Source: Bacteroidales bacterium UBA1745
GTDB lineage: Bacteria; Bacteroidota; Bacteroidia; Bacteroidales; UBA932
Assembly (NCBI GenBank): GCA_002314885.1
Contig: DCHT01000071.1
Coordinates: 584-26,869, forward strand
Direction of reading: 5' to 3'
Length of the DNA: 26,286 nt
Shown here in pieces: positions 7,373 to 16,151 of the stretch. How positions within the stretch are numbered: position 1 is the first letter of the stretch; each line of letters starts with the position of its first letter. The position numbers were made by a program, and so were the translations under genes. The notes under the pieces were generated by a model. The model was not told where the DNA came from. It made no database searches and was given only the letters and a program-made list of their open reading frames with translations.

Positions 7373-10300
7373 ATGAGAGCAATCAAATCTCTTGCTGTCG
7401 TCCTGGCTCTTCTCGCAGGCTCATTCGTGATGTCTGCACAGAACAGGACCGTGTCCGGAACAGTTACGGACGCAAATCAGCAGCCTCTCGTCGGTGTCGC
7501 CGTCATCCAGTTCGGAACTTCCAACGGCGTTATGACCGACGTGGACGGACGCTATTCGATTGCGGTTCCTTCACAGGAAGTCGTACTCGAATTCTCCTCT
7601 CTCGGCTATGCGACCACGACTGTCACAGTCCCGGCCGCGCAGGCTGTTGCCAATGCTGTCCTCGCCGAGGACAATATGCTGCTCGAGGAGACTGTCGTCG
7701 TGGGTTATGGTACCCAGAAGAAGGTAAACCTTACCGGTGCCATCACGACTGTGTCTCCTAAGGATCTTGAGGACCGTTCCTCACACTCCCTGTCCAATAT
7801 GCTTCAGGGTTCTGTGCCGGGCCTCAACGTTTCCACTTCAGCCGGTGGTCCTGGTGCCACTGCCAGCATCAACATCCGTGGTATCACATCCATCAACAGC
7901 GCCGATCCTATCGTCCTCATCGACGGTGCCATCGGTGACCTCAACCGCGTCAACCCTAACGACGTGGCTTCCATCTCCGTCATCAAGGACGCTGCAGCCG
8001 CTGCCGTTTACGGTGCACGTGCTGCCTATGGTGTGATTCTCGTCACCACCAAGTCCGGTGAGTCCAAGGATGGAAAGGCTACCGTTCGTTACAGCGGCCG
8101 TTTCGGCTGGGAGGAGCCTACCACTTCAACTGATTATGAGACCTCAGGTTACTGGTCAGTCTACACAGTCAACAAGTTCTGGATGGCCGACAGCGGTACC
8201 AACTACTGCAACTACACCAACCAGGATATGATGCAGCTCCTCGCCCGCGTCAACGACAAGACTGAGAATCCTGACCGCCCTTGGGTGATCGAGGAAGTCC
8301 GCAACGGCAAGAAGCAGTGGGTTTACTACTGCAACACTGACTGGTGGCACGAGCTCTACAGGGATCAGCACCCTACTATGAACCAGAGCATCTCCGTCAG
8401 CGGCGGTACCAAGAACATCAAGTACTTCGTCTCAGGCGCATACGACCGCCAGGTCGGTATGATCAAGGTCGCTCCTGATATCTATCAGAAGTACAACCTC
8501 CGTGCGAAGATCGATGCGAAGATCAACAAGCTCTTCTCCCTGAGCAACAACACCTCATACTATTCTTCAGTATATAACTACCAGGGTGTGGGTGACATCA
8601 ACAACGCCATCGCATACTCTGCACGTCACGGTCTTGCCTGCTTCCCTCTGAAGAACCCTGATGGATCCTGGCTCTACTCAACCCCTTACCTCGGTTACAA
8701 GGTTGCCAACGGCCGTCACATCGTCTTCGGAAACGGCCACAATGCCAACATCGAGAAGAAGAATGACTTCGCCAACACCACTGAGCTCACCTTCCATCCT
8801 GTGAAGCAGTTCAACGTCAAGGCGAACTTCACCTTCCGCCAGCACGGCAACTATGACACCCATCGTGGAACTCGCTTCGACTATCGCGAGTATCCTGACG
8901 GTGACATTGCATACTATACTACCGGTGCAGGTGAGGACTACCTCGAGGAGTCCGTCAAGACCTGGAACTACATTGCAACGAACGTATTCGGCACTTACGA
9001 AGATACCTTCAATGATGCCCACCACATCACTGCAATGGTCGGTTTCAACTACGAGACCCAGTACACCAAGTACATCTCCGCAACTGGTAAGAACCTCCTC
9101 AGCGAGGAACTCAACGACCTCAGCCTTACCGGCCCTGACGCAAGCGGCGCAATCGTGACCATCGTCGACGGCAGCCAGACTGAATATGCCCTTATGGGTT
9201 TCTTCGGCCGTGTCAACTACGACTACAAGGGTCGTTACCTCGTGGAGGTTTCCGGCCGTTATGACGGTACTTCCCGTTTCGCAGAGGGACATCGCTGGGG
9301 CTTCTTCCCATCAGCATCCGCAGGCTGGCGTATCTCAGAGGAACCTTTCTTCGCTCCTGCAAAGAGCGTTGTCAGCAACCTCAAGATCCGTGCATCCTTC
9401 GGTTCCCTCGGTAACCAGAACGTTTCCAACTACGCTTATCTGCGTACCGTCAGCCTGAGTGACTTCAAGTACTACAACTTCGGCGACGGCAACACCGTTG
9501 CGAAGTACTCTTCACTCTCCGCTCCTAACGCATCCGACCTCACCTGGGAGACTACCTATCAGTACAACCTCGGTGTCGATGCATCCTTCCTCGACGGCCG
9601 CCTCGACTTCACTGGTGAGGCTTATATCCGTGACACCAAGAATATGCTTACCGCTGGTATAGCCCTGCCTTCAGTCTATGGTGCTTCTTCACCTAAGATG
9701 AATGCCGCTGACCTCCGTACCAAGGGCTTCGAGCTCTCTCTCGGCTGGAGGGACGGCTTCAAGCTCGCAGGCTACGATTTCAACTACAACCTCCGTGGAA
9801 GCGTATCCAACTATGTATCTCACATCACCAAGTTCGACAACCCTGAGAAGTCATTCGCTAAGACTTATTATGAGGGTATGCGCTTCGGTGACATCTGGGG
9901 CTTCGAGGTGGACGGACTCTTCAAGACTGACGAAGAGGCCAAGGATTACACCACCAACGTCCTCGACTGCGGTTACATCAAGAACCGTATGACCGGCGGC
10001 TGGATGGCCGGCGACCTCAAATATGTCGACCTCGATGGTGACAAGGTGCTCGGCGTAGGTGCCAACACAGTAGACGATCCTGGTGACCGCAAGATTCTCG
10101 GCAACTCACTCCCTAGCCTCCAGTACGGTATCAATGCCGGCTTCAGCTGGGCCGGTGTCGATGTCAGCGTATTCTTCCAGGGTACAGGCAACCACTACTG
10201 GTATCCTGACGGAATGAATATGGCATTCTGGGGATGTTACTCATATCCATACACTACCTTCATGCAGAAGGGCTTCATCAACAAGTGCTGGAGCGAGAAC

Positions 10301-10636
10301 AATCCTGACGCCTACTTCCCACGCCCTCGTGCTTACTCCGCTACCGGCGGTGAGCTTTCCAAGGTCAACTCAATGTACCTCCAGAACATCCGCTACCTGA
10401 GATTCAAGAACCTCACAGTCGGTTACTCTCTCCCTAAGAAGGCTACTGACGCAATGCATATGGAAAAGATCAGGGTTTACTTCACCGGTGAGAACCTCTG
10501 CTACTGGTCTCCTCTCAAGAAGAACTCTGAGTACCTCGACCCTGAGTCCTGCTTCGGCAGAAGCAATTCAAACTATGACAATGCTTACTACCCTTGGGCA
10601 AAGACTCTTATGTTTGGTATCGATATCACCTTCTAA
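7373..10636 (+). CDS. susC-like: SusC/RagA-type TonB-dependent outer-membrane transporter
   Basis: The 1087-residue protein has a signal peptide ending near SAQ (residue 23), a CarboxypepD_reg-like beta domain (about 25-100) with VSGTVTDANQQPLVGV, and a TonB-box-like segment EETVVVGYG near 105-113. The plug domain follows, with NMLQGSVPGLNV, INIRGI and VIKDAAAAAVYGARAAYGVILVTTK, then a long 22-strand barrel ending in an aromatic residue (ITF). It moves a ligand bound by SusD across the outer membrane using TonB energy. The start has the A-rich, SD-less context usual for the phylum. SusD follows 12 bases later. The ligand cannot be read from sequence. Confidence 0.97.
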   Translation: MRAIKSLAVVLALLAGSFVMSAQNRTVSGTVTDANQQPLVGVAVIQFGTSNGVMTDVDGRYSIAVPSQEVVLEFSSLGYATTTVTVPAAQAVANAVLAEDNMLLEETVVVGYGTQKKVNLTGAITTVSPKDLEDRSSHSLSNMLQGSVPGLNVSTSAGGPGATASINIRGITSINSADPIVLIDGAIGDLNRVNPNDVASISVIKDAAAAAVYGARAAYGVILVTTKSGESKDGKATVRYSGRFGWEEPTTSTDYETSGYWSVYTVNKFWMADSGTNYCNYTNQDMMQLLARVNDKTENPDRPWVIEEVRNGKKQWVYYCNTDWWHELYRDQHPTMNQSISVSGGTKNIKYFVSGAYDRQVGMIKVAPDIYQKYNLRAKIDAKINKLFSLSNNTSYYSSVYNYQGVGDINNAIAYSARHGLACFPLKNPDGSWLYSTPYLGYKVANGRHIVFGNGHNANIEKKNDFANTTELTFHPVKQFNVKANFTFRQHGNYDTHRGTRFDYREYPDGDIAYYTTGAGEDYLEESVKTWNYIATNVFGTYEDTFNDAHHITAMVGFNYETQYTKYISATGKNLLSEELNDLSLTGPDASGAIVTIVDGSQTEYALMGFFGRVNYDYKGRYLVEVSGRYDGTSRFAEGHRWGFFPSASAGWRISEEPFFAPAKSVVSNLKIRASFGSLGNQNVSNYAYLRTVSLSDFKYYNFGDGNTVAKYSSLSAPNASDLTWETTYQYNLGVDASFLDGRLDFTGEAYIRDTKNMLTAGIALPSVYGASSPKMNAADLRTKGFELSLGWRDGFKLAGYDFNYNLRGSVSNYVSHITKFDNPEKSFAKTYYEGMRFGDIWGFEVDGLFKTDEEAKDYTTNVLDCGYIKNRMTGGWMAGDLKYVDLDGDKVLGVGANTVDDPGDRKILGNSLPSLQYGINAGFSWAGVDVSVFFQGTGNHYWYPDGMNMAFWGCYSYPYTTFMQKGFINKCWSENNPDAYFPRPRAYSATGGELSKVNSMYLQNIRYLRFKNLTVGYSLPKKATDAMHMEKIRVYFTGENLCYWSPLKKNSEYLDPESCFGRSNSNYDNAYYPWAKTLMFGIDITF

Positions 10637-10648
10637 TCAGGACAAGTT

Positions 10649-12424
10649 ATGAAAAAGTACATCATACCTATTATAATTCTCGCAGCAACGGCTATGCTGT
10701 CTTCCTGCGACGCTCTCGACAAGAAGCCGATATCTACTCTTGCTCCAGAGAACTACTTCCGCAATGAGACCGACCTGCAGCTCTTCACCAATCCTCTCTA
10801 CAACAATATGTTGCCAAAGGATGCGTTTGAGAACCAGTCAGACCATTATGTGAATTACACCCTTTCCAACGAACTCCGTGGCGGTTCATACAGGACTGTC
10901 CCTGGTTCCGGCGGTGGCTGGACCTGGACTGACCTGCGTCGTATCAACACCCTTCTCGGAAATCTCGGAAACTGCGACGACGAGCAGGCAGTTGCCAAAT
11001 ATGGCGCCCTCGCCAGGTTCTTCCGTGCATATTTCTATGCAGATAAGGTAAGACGTTTCGGCGACGTGCCTTGGATTGACCATGAGCTCGGCTCCGCAGA
11101 GGATCAGCTCTATGCCCCTAGGGACAACCGAGAGGTCGTTCTGACCCATATGATCGAGGATGTCGATGATGCCATCGCAAACCTCCCTTCAGCCGTTTCC
11201 GTATATCGCGTGAACAAGTGGGCTGCTCTTGCACTCAAGTCTCAGTTCTGCCTCTTCGAGGGTACTTTCAGAAAGTATCACACTGAACTCGAGTTCGAAG
11301 GCCACGACGCTGACTACTACCTCGACCTCGCAGCAAAGGCTGCAAAGGAAATCATCGACGGTGGCAAGTACAGGCTTGCGGCTGACTACACCACTCTGTT
11401 CTCAGAGGTTGATGCAGACAAGGGTGAGTACATGCTCGCAATCAACTTCGACTACTCCCTCCAGTTCTTCAACAACACTTCTGCATTCGCACTGCTTCAG
11501 ACTCAGGGCCGTCCGGGCCTGACCAAGAAGTTCGTCGATTCCTTCCTTATGAAGGACGGCAGCAGGTTCACCGACAAGACCGGTTGGAATGAAATGACCT
11601 TCAACGACGAGGTGAAGGACCGCGATCCTCGCCTTGCTGCCTGCACCAGGACTCCGGGCTATCACCGTTTCGGCCAGACTGCAGTACTTGCTCCTGACCT
11701 CAACTCCAGCTGCACCGGTTTCCAGATCGCAAAGTGGGTGATGAATCCAACTGCTGACGGCACTTCAAATGGTGTCGATCGTGTTGACCGTTCATTCAAT
11801 GACCTTCCTGTATATCGCTATGCTGAGGTTCTCCTCAACTATGCTGAGGCTCTTGCAGAACTTGGTACTCTGACCCAGGCCGACCTCGATCTCTCAGTGA
11901 ACCTCCTCCGCAAACGCGTCGGTATGCCTTCAATGAACCTTGCAAACGCCAATGCCAATCCTGACTGGTACCTCTCTTCCGAGGAATACGGCTACAGGAA
12001 CGTGAATGGCGGCAACAAGGGCGTCATCCTCGAGATCCGTCGTGAGAGGGCTGTCGAGCTCGCTCAGGAAGGCTTCCGCTACTATGACCTCATCCGTTGG
12101 AAAGAGGGTCTCTGCATCAACCAGGCTATGTATGGTCACTATTTCCCAGCTCTCGGAGAATATGACCTCGACGGCGACGGCAAGGCTGAGACCTGCCTCT
12201 ATCAGGGTTCTACCGATTCCAAGTGTACTTACAAGTACGAGGTCGGCACAGCTTCCGGCGTCAAGCTCACTGAAGGCACCAAGGGTTACCTTGATCCTCA
12301 CCAGGGCGTAGAGCACAAGTTCGACGAAAGCCGTGACTACTTCTATCCTATCCCTTCAGGTGAACGCCAGCTCAACAACAATCTGGCTCAGAATCCTGGC
12401 TGGGATGACGGTCTCTCATTTTAG
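10649..12424 (+). CDS. susD-like: SusD/RagB-family surface ligand-binding lipoprotein
   Basis: The 591-residue lipoprotein (LSSC, Cys20) caps the SusC barrel and binds the ligand at the cell surface. Typical SusD features are the N-terminal DALDKKPISTLAPENYF, the ALARFFRAYFYADKVRRFGDVPWI block, the TPR-like helices with VNKWAALALKSQFCLFEGTF, PVYRYAEVLLNYAEALAELG, the LRKRVGMP repeat region, the ILEIRRERAVELAQEGFRYYDLIRW motif, and a C-terminal YFYPIPSGERQLN-type ending. It pairs with the SusC gene just upstream. Specificity is unknown. Confidence 0.96.
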   Translation: MKKYIIPIIILAATAMLSSCDALDKKPISTLAPENYFRNETDLQLFTNPLYNNMLPKDAFENQSDHYVNYTLSNELRGGSYRTVPGSGGGWTWTDLRRINTLLGNLGNCDDEQAVAKYGALARFFRAYFYADKVRRFGDVPWIDHELGSAEDQLYAPRDNREVVLTHMIEDVDDAIANLPSAVSVYRVNKWAALALKSQFCLFEGTFRKYHTELEFEGHDADYYLDLAAKAAKEIIDGGKYRLAADYTTLFSEVDADKGEYMLAINFDYSLQFFNNTSAFALLQTQGRPGLTKKFVDSFLMKDGSRFTDKTGWNEMTFNDEVKDRDPRLAACTRTPGYHRFGQTAVLAPDLNSSCTGFQIAKWVMNPTADGTSNGVDRVDRSFNDLPVYRYAEVLLNYAEALAELGTLTQADLDLSVNLLRKRVGMPSMNLANANANPDWYLSSEEYGYRNVNGGNKGVILEIRRERAVELAQEGFRYYDLIRWKEGLCINQAMYGHYFPALGEYDLDGDGKAETCLYQGSTDSKCTYKYEVGTASGVKLTEGTKGYLDPHQGVEHKFDESRDYFYPIPSGERQLNNNLAQNPGWDDGLSF

Positions 12425-12448
12425 TCAACCGAAAAACATCATTCGAAT

Positions 12449-14731
12449 ATGAAACTTTCAAAATATTTATACCTGCTTCCAGCAGCCGTTCTGATGCTTT
12501 TCGGAGCGTCTTCCTGCCAACCGGACGGTATAGGGGAGGCAATGGCCGTTATGACCAGTACCTCATCCCTTACCTTCGATGCCGCTGACGCTGCTGAGGT
12601 TACGATCACTGTCTACGCTGACGGTGATTGGACTGTCGAGGCTCCAGACTGGGCCATTGTAGACCCTATGTCCGGCACCGGCTGTATGGATGTAACCATC
12701 ACCGTCACCGACAACCTTCTCGACGGTACTCCTGACAACCCAAGAAAGGGCCATATCTACTTCACTGGCTGCAATCTTGACATCCGCGGTGACATCACAG
12801 TCTACCAGAAAGGTGACAAGTACAGGGGCATAAATCCTGTTACTCTCGCTGAAGTTGTTGCTATGGAGAATGAAAGCGTGGTTCTCCTCGAGTCTGCGAC
12901 CGTTGCGGCCGTGACTGCAAAGGGCGTTATCGTTTCCGATGGCACCAACAACATCTACGTGGATTCCAAGCCGGAAGGTGTTCAGATCGGCAGCAAGATT
13001 TCCCTCTCTGGAGAGAAGGGCGCCGATGCAGGCCTTCCTGCAATCGTCAACATCGAAACCATCTCCGTAATCGGCACTGAAACACCTGTCTACCCAGCAG
13101 AAAAGGACATTACCGCTGACGTGGACAACTACAGCGCAACGACCCGTGAGTTCATCACCGTAACCGGTATGCTCAATGGTTCCAAGGTCGAGGTTGACGG
13201 TGCCGTATTTGCTGTCAACTGCAAGGACGTCGACTCCTCCCTCGGTCTGTCAGAAATGGACGGCCACAAGGTGACTGTAAAGGGCTTCTTCGCAGGACTT
13301 GCAAAGCCGGTCATCAATGTTCACGTGGCTACTGTCGAGGATCTTGGCGGCGGCTCAAGCGTTGTCATCTTCTCCGATGACTTCGAGTGGCTCGCTGATC
13401 TTTCAGCTGCTACTAGTGCAGGCGATGCCGTTACCGATGACAACCCATCGACTACCGCTCCTAACATCTATAACATTTCCGATGAAGTGACGAGTCTCTG
13501 GGTTGAGGAATTCACTAACAAGAGAGGTTACAACTACCTCTGGGCAAAGACTGGTGACACCGAATATCACGACATCTCATCCAGCAACCCTAAGGTGCTC
13601 TACATCCAGAAGAACTACCTCAAGTTCGGTAAGACTGACTACAATGCCGCCCTCGTGCTTCCTGCACTCTCCAAGGTACAGGGCACTCAGGACCTCACCA
13701 TCGAATTCGACTGGTGCTGGCAGGTAACAGGTGCTTACAAGCCTGACCTTATGACCCTCTCCGTACACGCTGCAAACGGCGGTACCTTCGCGAACAGCGG
13801 AGACGCAGTCAGTGCGCCACTCGAATCTGCTCAGTCAACAACTGACGGCGAGAGCCACATCGCTTGGCAGCACGTTTCCATCGTCCTCAACGGCGCAACT
13901 GCTTCTACCGTTCTCACCATCCGTCCTACCAACGTGGATCCTCGCACAAGCAACCCTGACCGTGGCCAGAACCGCTGGTATCTCGACAACATCAAGATCG
14001 TTGCTGAAGGCGGTGCTGGCGGCGGAGCCGATGAGCCTGACGAGAACCCTGGCAAGCTCTGCTGCAAGTGGCTCTTCTCCGAGAACACCATCTCAGAGTG
14101 CGCTGCAACCTTCAGCAGTCCAGCCGGCTCGGAAGGCGCCAAGGCAGAAGGCGACGCCGGACAGTATGTCCCTAACAACTTCCCAGGCGACACCAACGTC
14201 GGCACAGGTGCGATCTATTATTACAACGTGGACAAGACTTCACTTGACATCAACGACAAGGTTTCTCGTGTCATCGGCGGCACCGGACACCCATACGTTA
14301 CAGGCGCTTGGCCTGGTGACTACTGGCTCTTCACTGCCACCAACGGCAAGAAGTTCGCTGCCGGTACTCAGGTTCACATCTACTTCATCACCCGTATTTC
14401 CGCCACTGGCCAGAAGTATTGGATGCTGGAGGCCTGGGACGGTGAGAAGTGGATTCCTGCAGCTGAGGTCAAGACTGCCACAGTCAATGGCGCAGAGGTT
14501 AAGTACAACTTCGAGCCTACCAAGGAGACCACCAACTCCACGGTTGATTTTACCTGGACCCTCGCTGCAACCTGCAAGCTTATGAAGTTCCGCTACACCT
14601 GCTGCGCAGACTGCAACTTCAGCGGTTCTCCTCTGAACAACCCTAACGGCGGTACCAACCGTATCGCAGGTGCTCCTGCTTCTGACGATGGCACCACAGC
14701 TTGCACCAGCCCTGTATTCGAAGTACTCTAG
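12449..14731 (+). CDS. BACON/OB-fold surface lipoprotein of the SusCD operon
   Basis: The 760-residue lipoprotein has its lipobox at SSC (Cys23). After it comes a BACON-like Ig domain (about 35-122: LTFDAADAAEVTITVYADGDWTV and a VYQKG end). Two successive OB-fold-like units follow, about 130-208 (VTAKGVIVSDGTNNIYV, VGSKISLSG-type strand) and about 218-298 (FITVTGML, GHKVTVKGFF). A jelly-roll-like domain spans about 305-520 and ends with WYLDNIKIVAEG. A Gly/Asp-rich linker precedes a second beta-rich domain (about 536-760). No catalytic motif is seen. Such third lipoproteins of SusCD systems often bind the substrate at the surface, which is inferred here. Similar OB units occur beside secreted nucleases and phosphatases in this phylum, as far as I recall. 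Confidence 0.75.
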   Translation: MKLSKYLYLLPAAVLMLFGASSCQPDGIGEAMAVMTSTSSLTFDAADAAEVTITVYADGDWTVEAPDWAIVDPMSGTGCMDVTITVTDNLLDGTPDNPRKGHIYFTGCNLDIRGDITVYQKGDKYRGINPVTLAEVVAMENESVVLLESATVAAVTAKGVIVSDGTNNIYVDSKPEGVQIGSKISLSGEKGADAGLPAIVNIETISVIGTETPVYPAEKDITADVDNYSATTREFITVTGMLNGSKVEVDGAVFAVNCKDVDSSLGLSEMDGHKVTVKGFFAGLAKPVINVHVATVEDLGGGSSVVIFSDDFEWLADLSAATSAGDAVTDDNPSTTAPNIYNISDEVTSLWVEEFTNKRGYNYLWAKTGDTEYHDISSSNPKVLYIQKNYLKFGKTDYNAALVLPALSKVQGTQDLTIEFDWCWQVTGAYKPDLMTLSVHAANGGTFANSGDAVSAPLESAQSTTDGESHIAWQHVSIVLNGATASTVLTIRPTNVDPRTSNPDRGQNRWYLDNIKIVAEGGAGGGADEPDENPGKLCCKWLFSENTISECAATFSSPAGSEGAKAEGDAGQYVPNNFPGDTNVGTGAIYYYNVDKTSLDINDKVSRVIGGTGHPYVTGAWPGDYWLFTATNGKKFAAGTQVHIYFITRISATGQKYWMLEAWDGEKWIPAAEVKTATVNGAEVKYNFEPTKETTNSTVDFTWTLAATCKLMKFRYTCCADCNFSGSPLNNPNGGTNRIAGAPASDDGTTACTSPVFEVL

Positions 14732-14735
14732 TAAA

Positions 14736-16145
14736 ATGAAGAAGACAAGCAAGGCAATAGCTGGTCTCGGCGCAGTTGCAGCATCCCTCACCGGATGCTG
14801 CAACCAGCAGCCGAAACCGAATATCGTATTCTTCCTTTCCGACGATATCGGAACTGAGGGATTCGGCTGCTACGGCGGCGCTGAATACGAGACTCCTAAT
14901 GTGGATGCGCTGGCTTCCCAGGGCATCCAGTATATGAATATGAACTCGCAGCCGCTGAGTTCCCCAAGCCGTGTGCAGGTGCTTACCGGTCAGTACAACG
15001 ACCGCAACTACAGCGCCTTCGGCTACATCAACGAGGATGAGCACAACTTCGGTGAACTGGCTCATCTGGCTGGCTACAACAGCGCAATCGTGGGCAAATG
15101 GCAGCTTGGACGCAGTCGCAAGATGATCCATAATATGGGCTTCGACGAATACTACTGCAGCCAGGTGGAACTCTATCGCGAGACCCGCAGTGCCACTCAG
15201 ACCGACCGCTACGCCAACAGTATGTGGGACGTCGACGGCAAGTACTACGACTTCGCACTCTACGGACCTGATTCGATGGAGGAATATGCCTTCAGCTATA
15301 TGGACCGTCAGATCGAGGCCGGACAGCCTTTCCTCCTGTATTACACCCAGCCTCTGGTGCACACTCCTCACGTGACCACTCCTGATGACGATGAGTGGGA
15401 TGTACGCTACGAGAGCCGCTTCACCGCAGCCCAGGATACTTCCAACTTCCGCAGTATGGTCAAGTATATGGACAAGCAGGTCGGCCAGATGGTGCAGTAC
15501 CTCAAGGACAAGGGCGTGTGGGACAATACCATATTCATATTCGCAGCCGACAACGGCACTTCTACCCGTATCGTCAGCAAGCAGCAGGACGGCAGACGTC
15601 TGCGCGGCGGCAAGGGTGAGGCCTGCTATATGGGCACACACGTGCCTCTTATCATCTGCTGGGGCGACAAGGTTGAGCCTCGCCAGGTCGAGCACCTCGT
15701 TGACTTCACCGATATGCTCCCGACATTTGCGGAGATTATGGGCGTGAAGGTTCCTGCAGACTGGACTGTGGACGGTGTCAGCCTCTATCCTGAGATCTGC
15801 GGAGGCGAGCCAAATGCCAAGGATATGGTGCTCGTGCACTTCAATCCTCTCTGGCCTATGTCTCCTTCTCCAAAGGCTTCCCGCTATGCGATGAACGATT
15901 CCCTGGCTTATTTCTGGGACGGCCGCATCTACAACTACCTCGAGGATCCTTATTTCCAGTCACCTCTGATGTATGATGAGGCTTCAGATGAAATCAAGGC
16001 TTCCGTAGCCGCCCTGAAGGAACGCGTGGACGCAGAGTATGACTACTCCTACGGCACCAAGTTCTATCCGGACGCACCGGGTGCGCCTCGCCGTGGAAAC
16101 TACAAGACTTTCTACGACTGGGCTCTGCCTCAGAATCCGTTCTAG
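14736..16145 (+). CDS. Serine-type sulfatase (S1 family) lipoprotein
   Basis: The ATG at 14736 gives 469 residues with a short signal peptide and lipobox near TGCC (Cys21/22). A longer in-frame reading from 14670 overlaps the previous gene and lacks a signal peptide at its start. The catalytic signature is SSPSRxxxLTG, where Ser75 would become formylglycine through an anSME maturase not present here. Metal ligands are in FLSDD (Asp36, Asp37) and ADNG; GKW and RGGKG supply active-site lysines. The usual GKWHLG reads GKWQLG, so a His normally in the active site is Gln. I recall the same change in a subfamily with RNYxAFG, so it may be subfamily-specific. It should remove sulfate esters in periplasm or at the surface. 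Confidence 0.86.
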   Translation: MKKTSKAIAGLGAVAASLTGCCNQQPKPNIVFFLSDDIGTEGFGCYGGAEYETPNVDALASQGIQYMNMNSQPLSSPSRVQVLTGQYNDRNYSAFGYINEDEHNFGELAHLAGYNSAIVGKWQLGRSRKMIHNMGFDEYYCSQVELYRETRSATQTDRYANSMWDVDGKYYDFALYGPDSMEEYAFSYMDRQIEAGQPFLLYYTQPLVHTPHVTTPDDDEWDVRYESRFTAAQDTSNFRSMVKYMDKQVGQMVQYLKDKGVWDNTIFIFAADNGTSTRIVSKQQDGRRLRGGKGEACYMGTHVPLIICWGDKVEPRQVEHLVDFTDMLPTFAEIMGVKVPADWTVDGVSLYPEICGGEPNAKDMVLVHFNPLWPMSPSPKASRYAMNDSLAYFWDGRIYNYLEDPYFQSPLMYDEASDEIKASVAALKERVDAEYDYSYGTKFYPDAPGAPRRGNYKTFYDWALPQNPF

Positions 16146-16151
16146 GAATTA

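Noticed and set aside
14670..14735. Longer start of the sulfatase
   Set aside because: The extension overlaps the end of the BACON lipoprotein and would hide the lipoprotein signal peptide that starts at 14736.
14643..15839. 398-codon open frame on the minus strand
   Set aside because: It is antisense to the sulfatase and to the end of the BACON lipoprotein, both supported by motifs. The translation shows no family pattern.
14736..16145. Phosphoglycerol transferase or phosphatase of the same superfamily instead of sulfatase
   Set aside because: The SxPxR signature with LTG after it is specific for formylglycine sulfatases, and the membrane segments of LtaS-type enzymes are missing.
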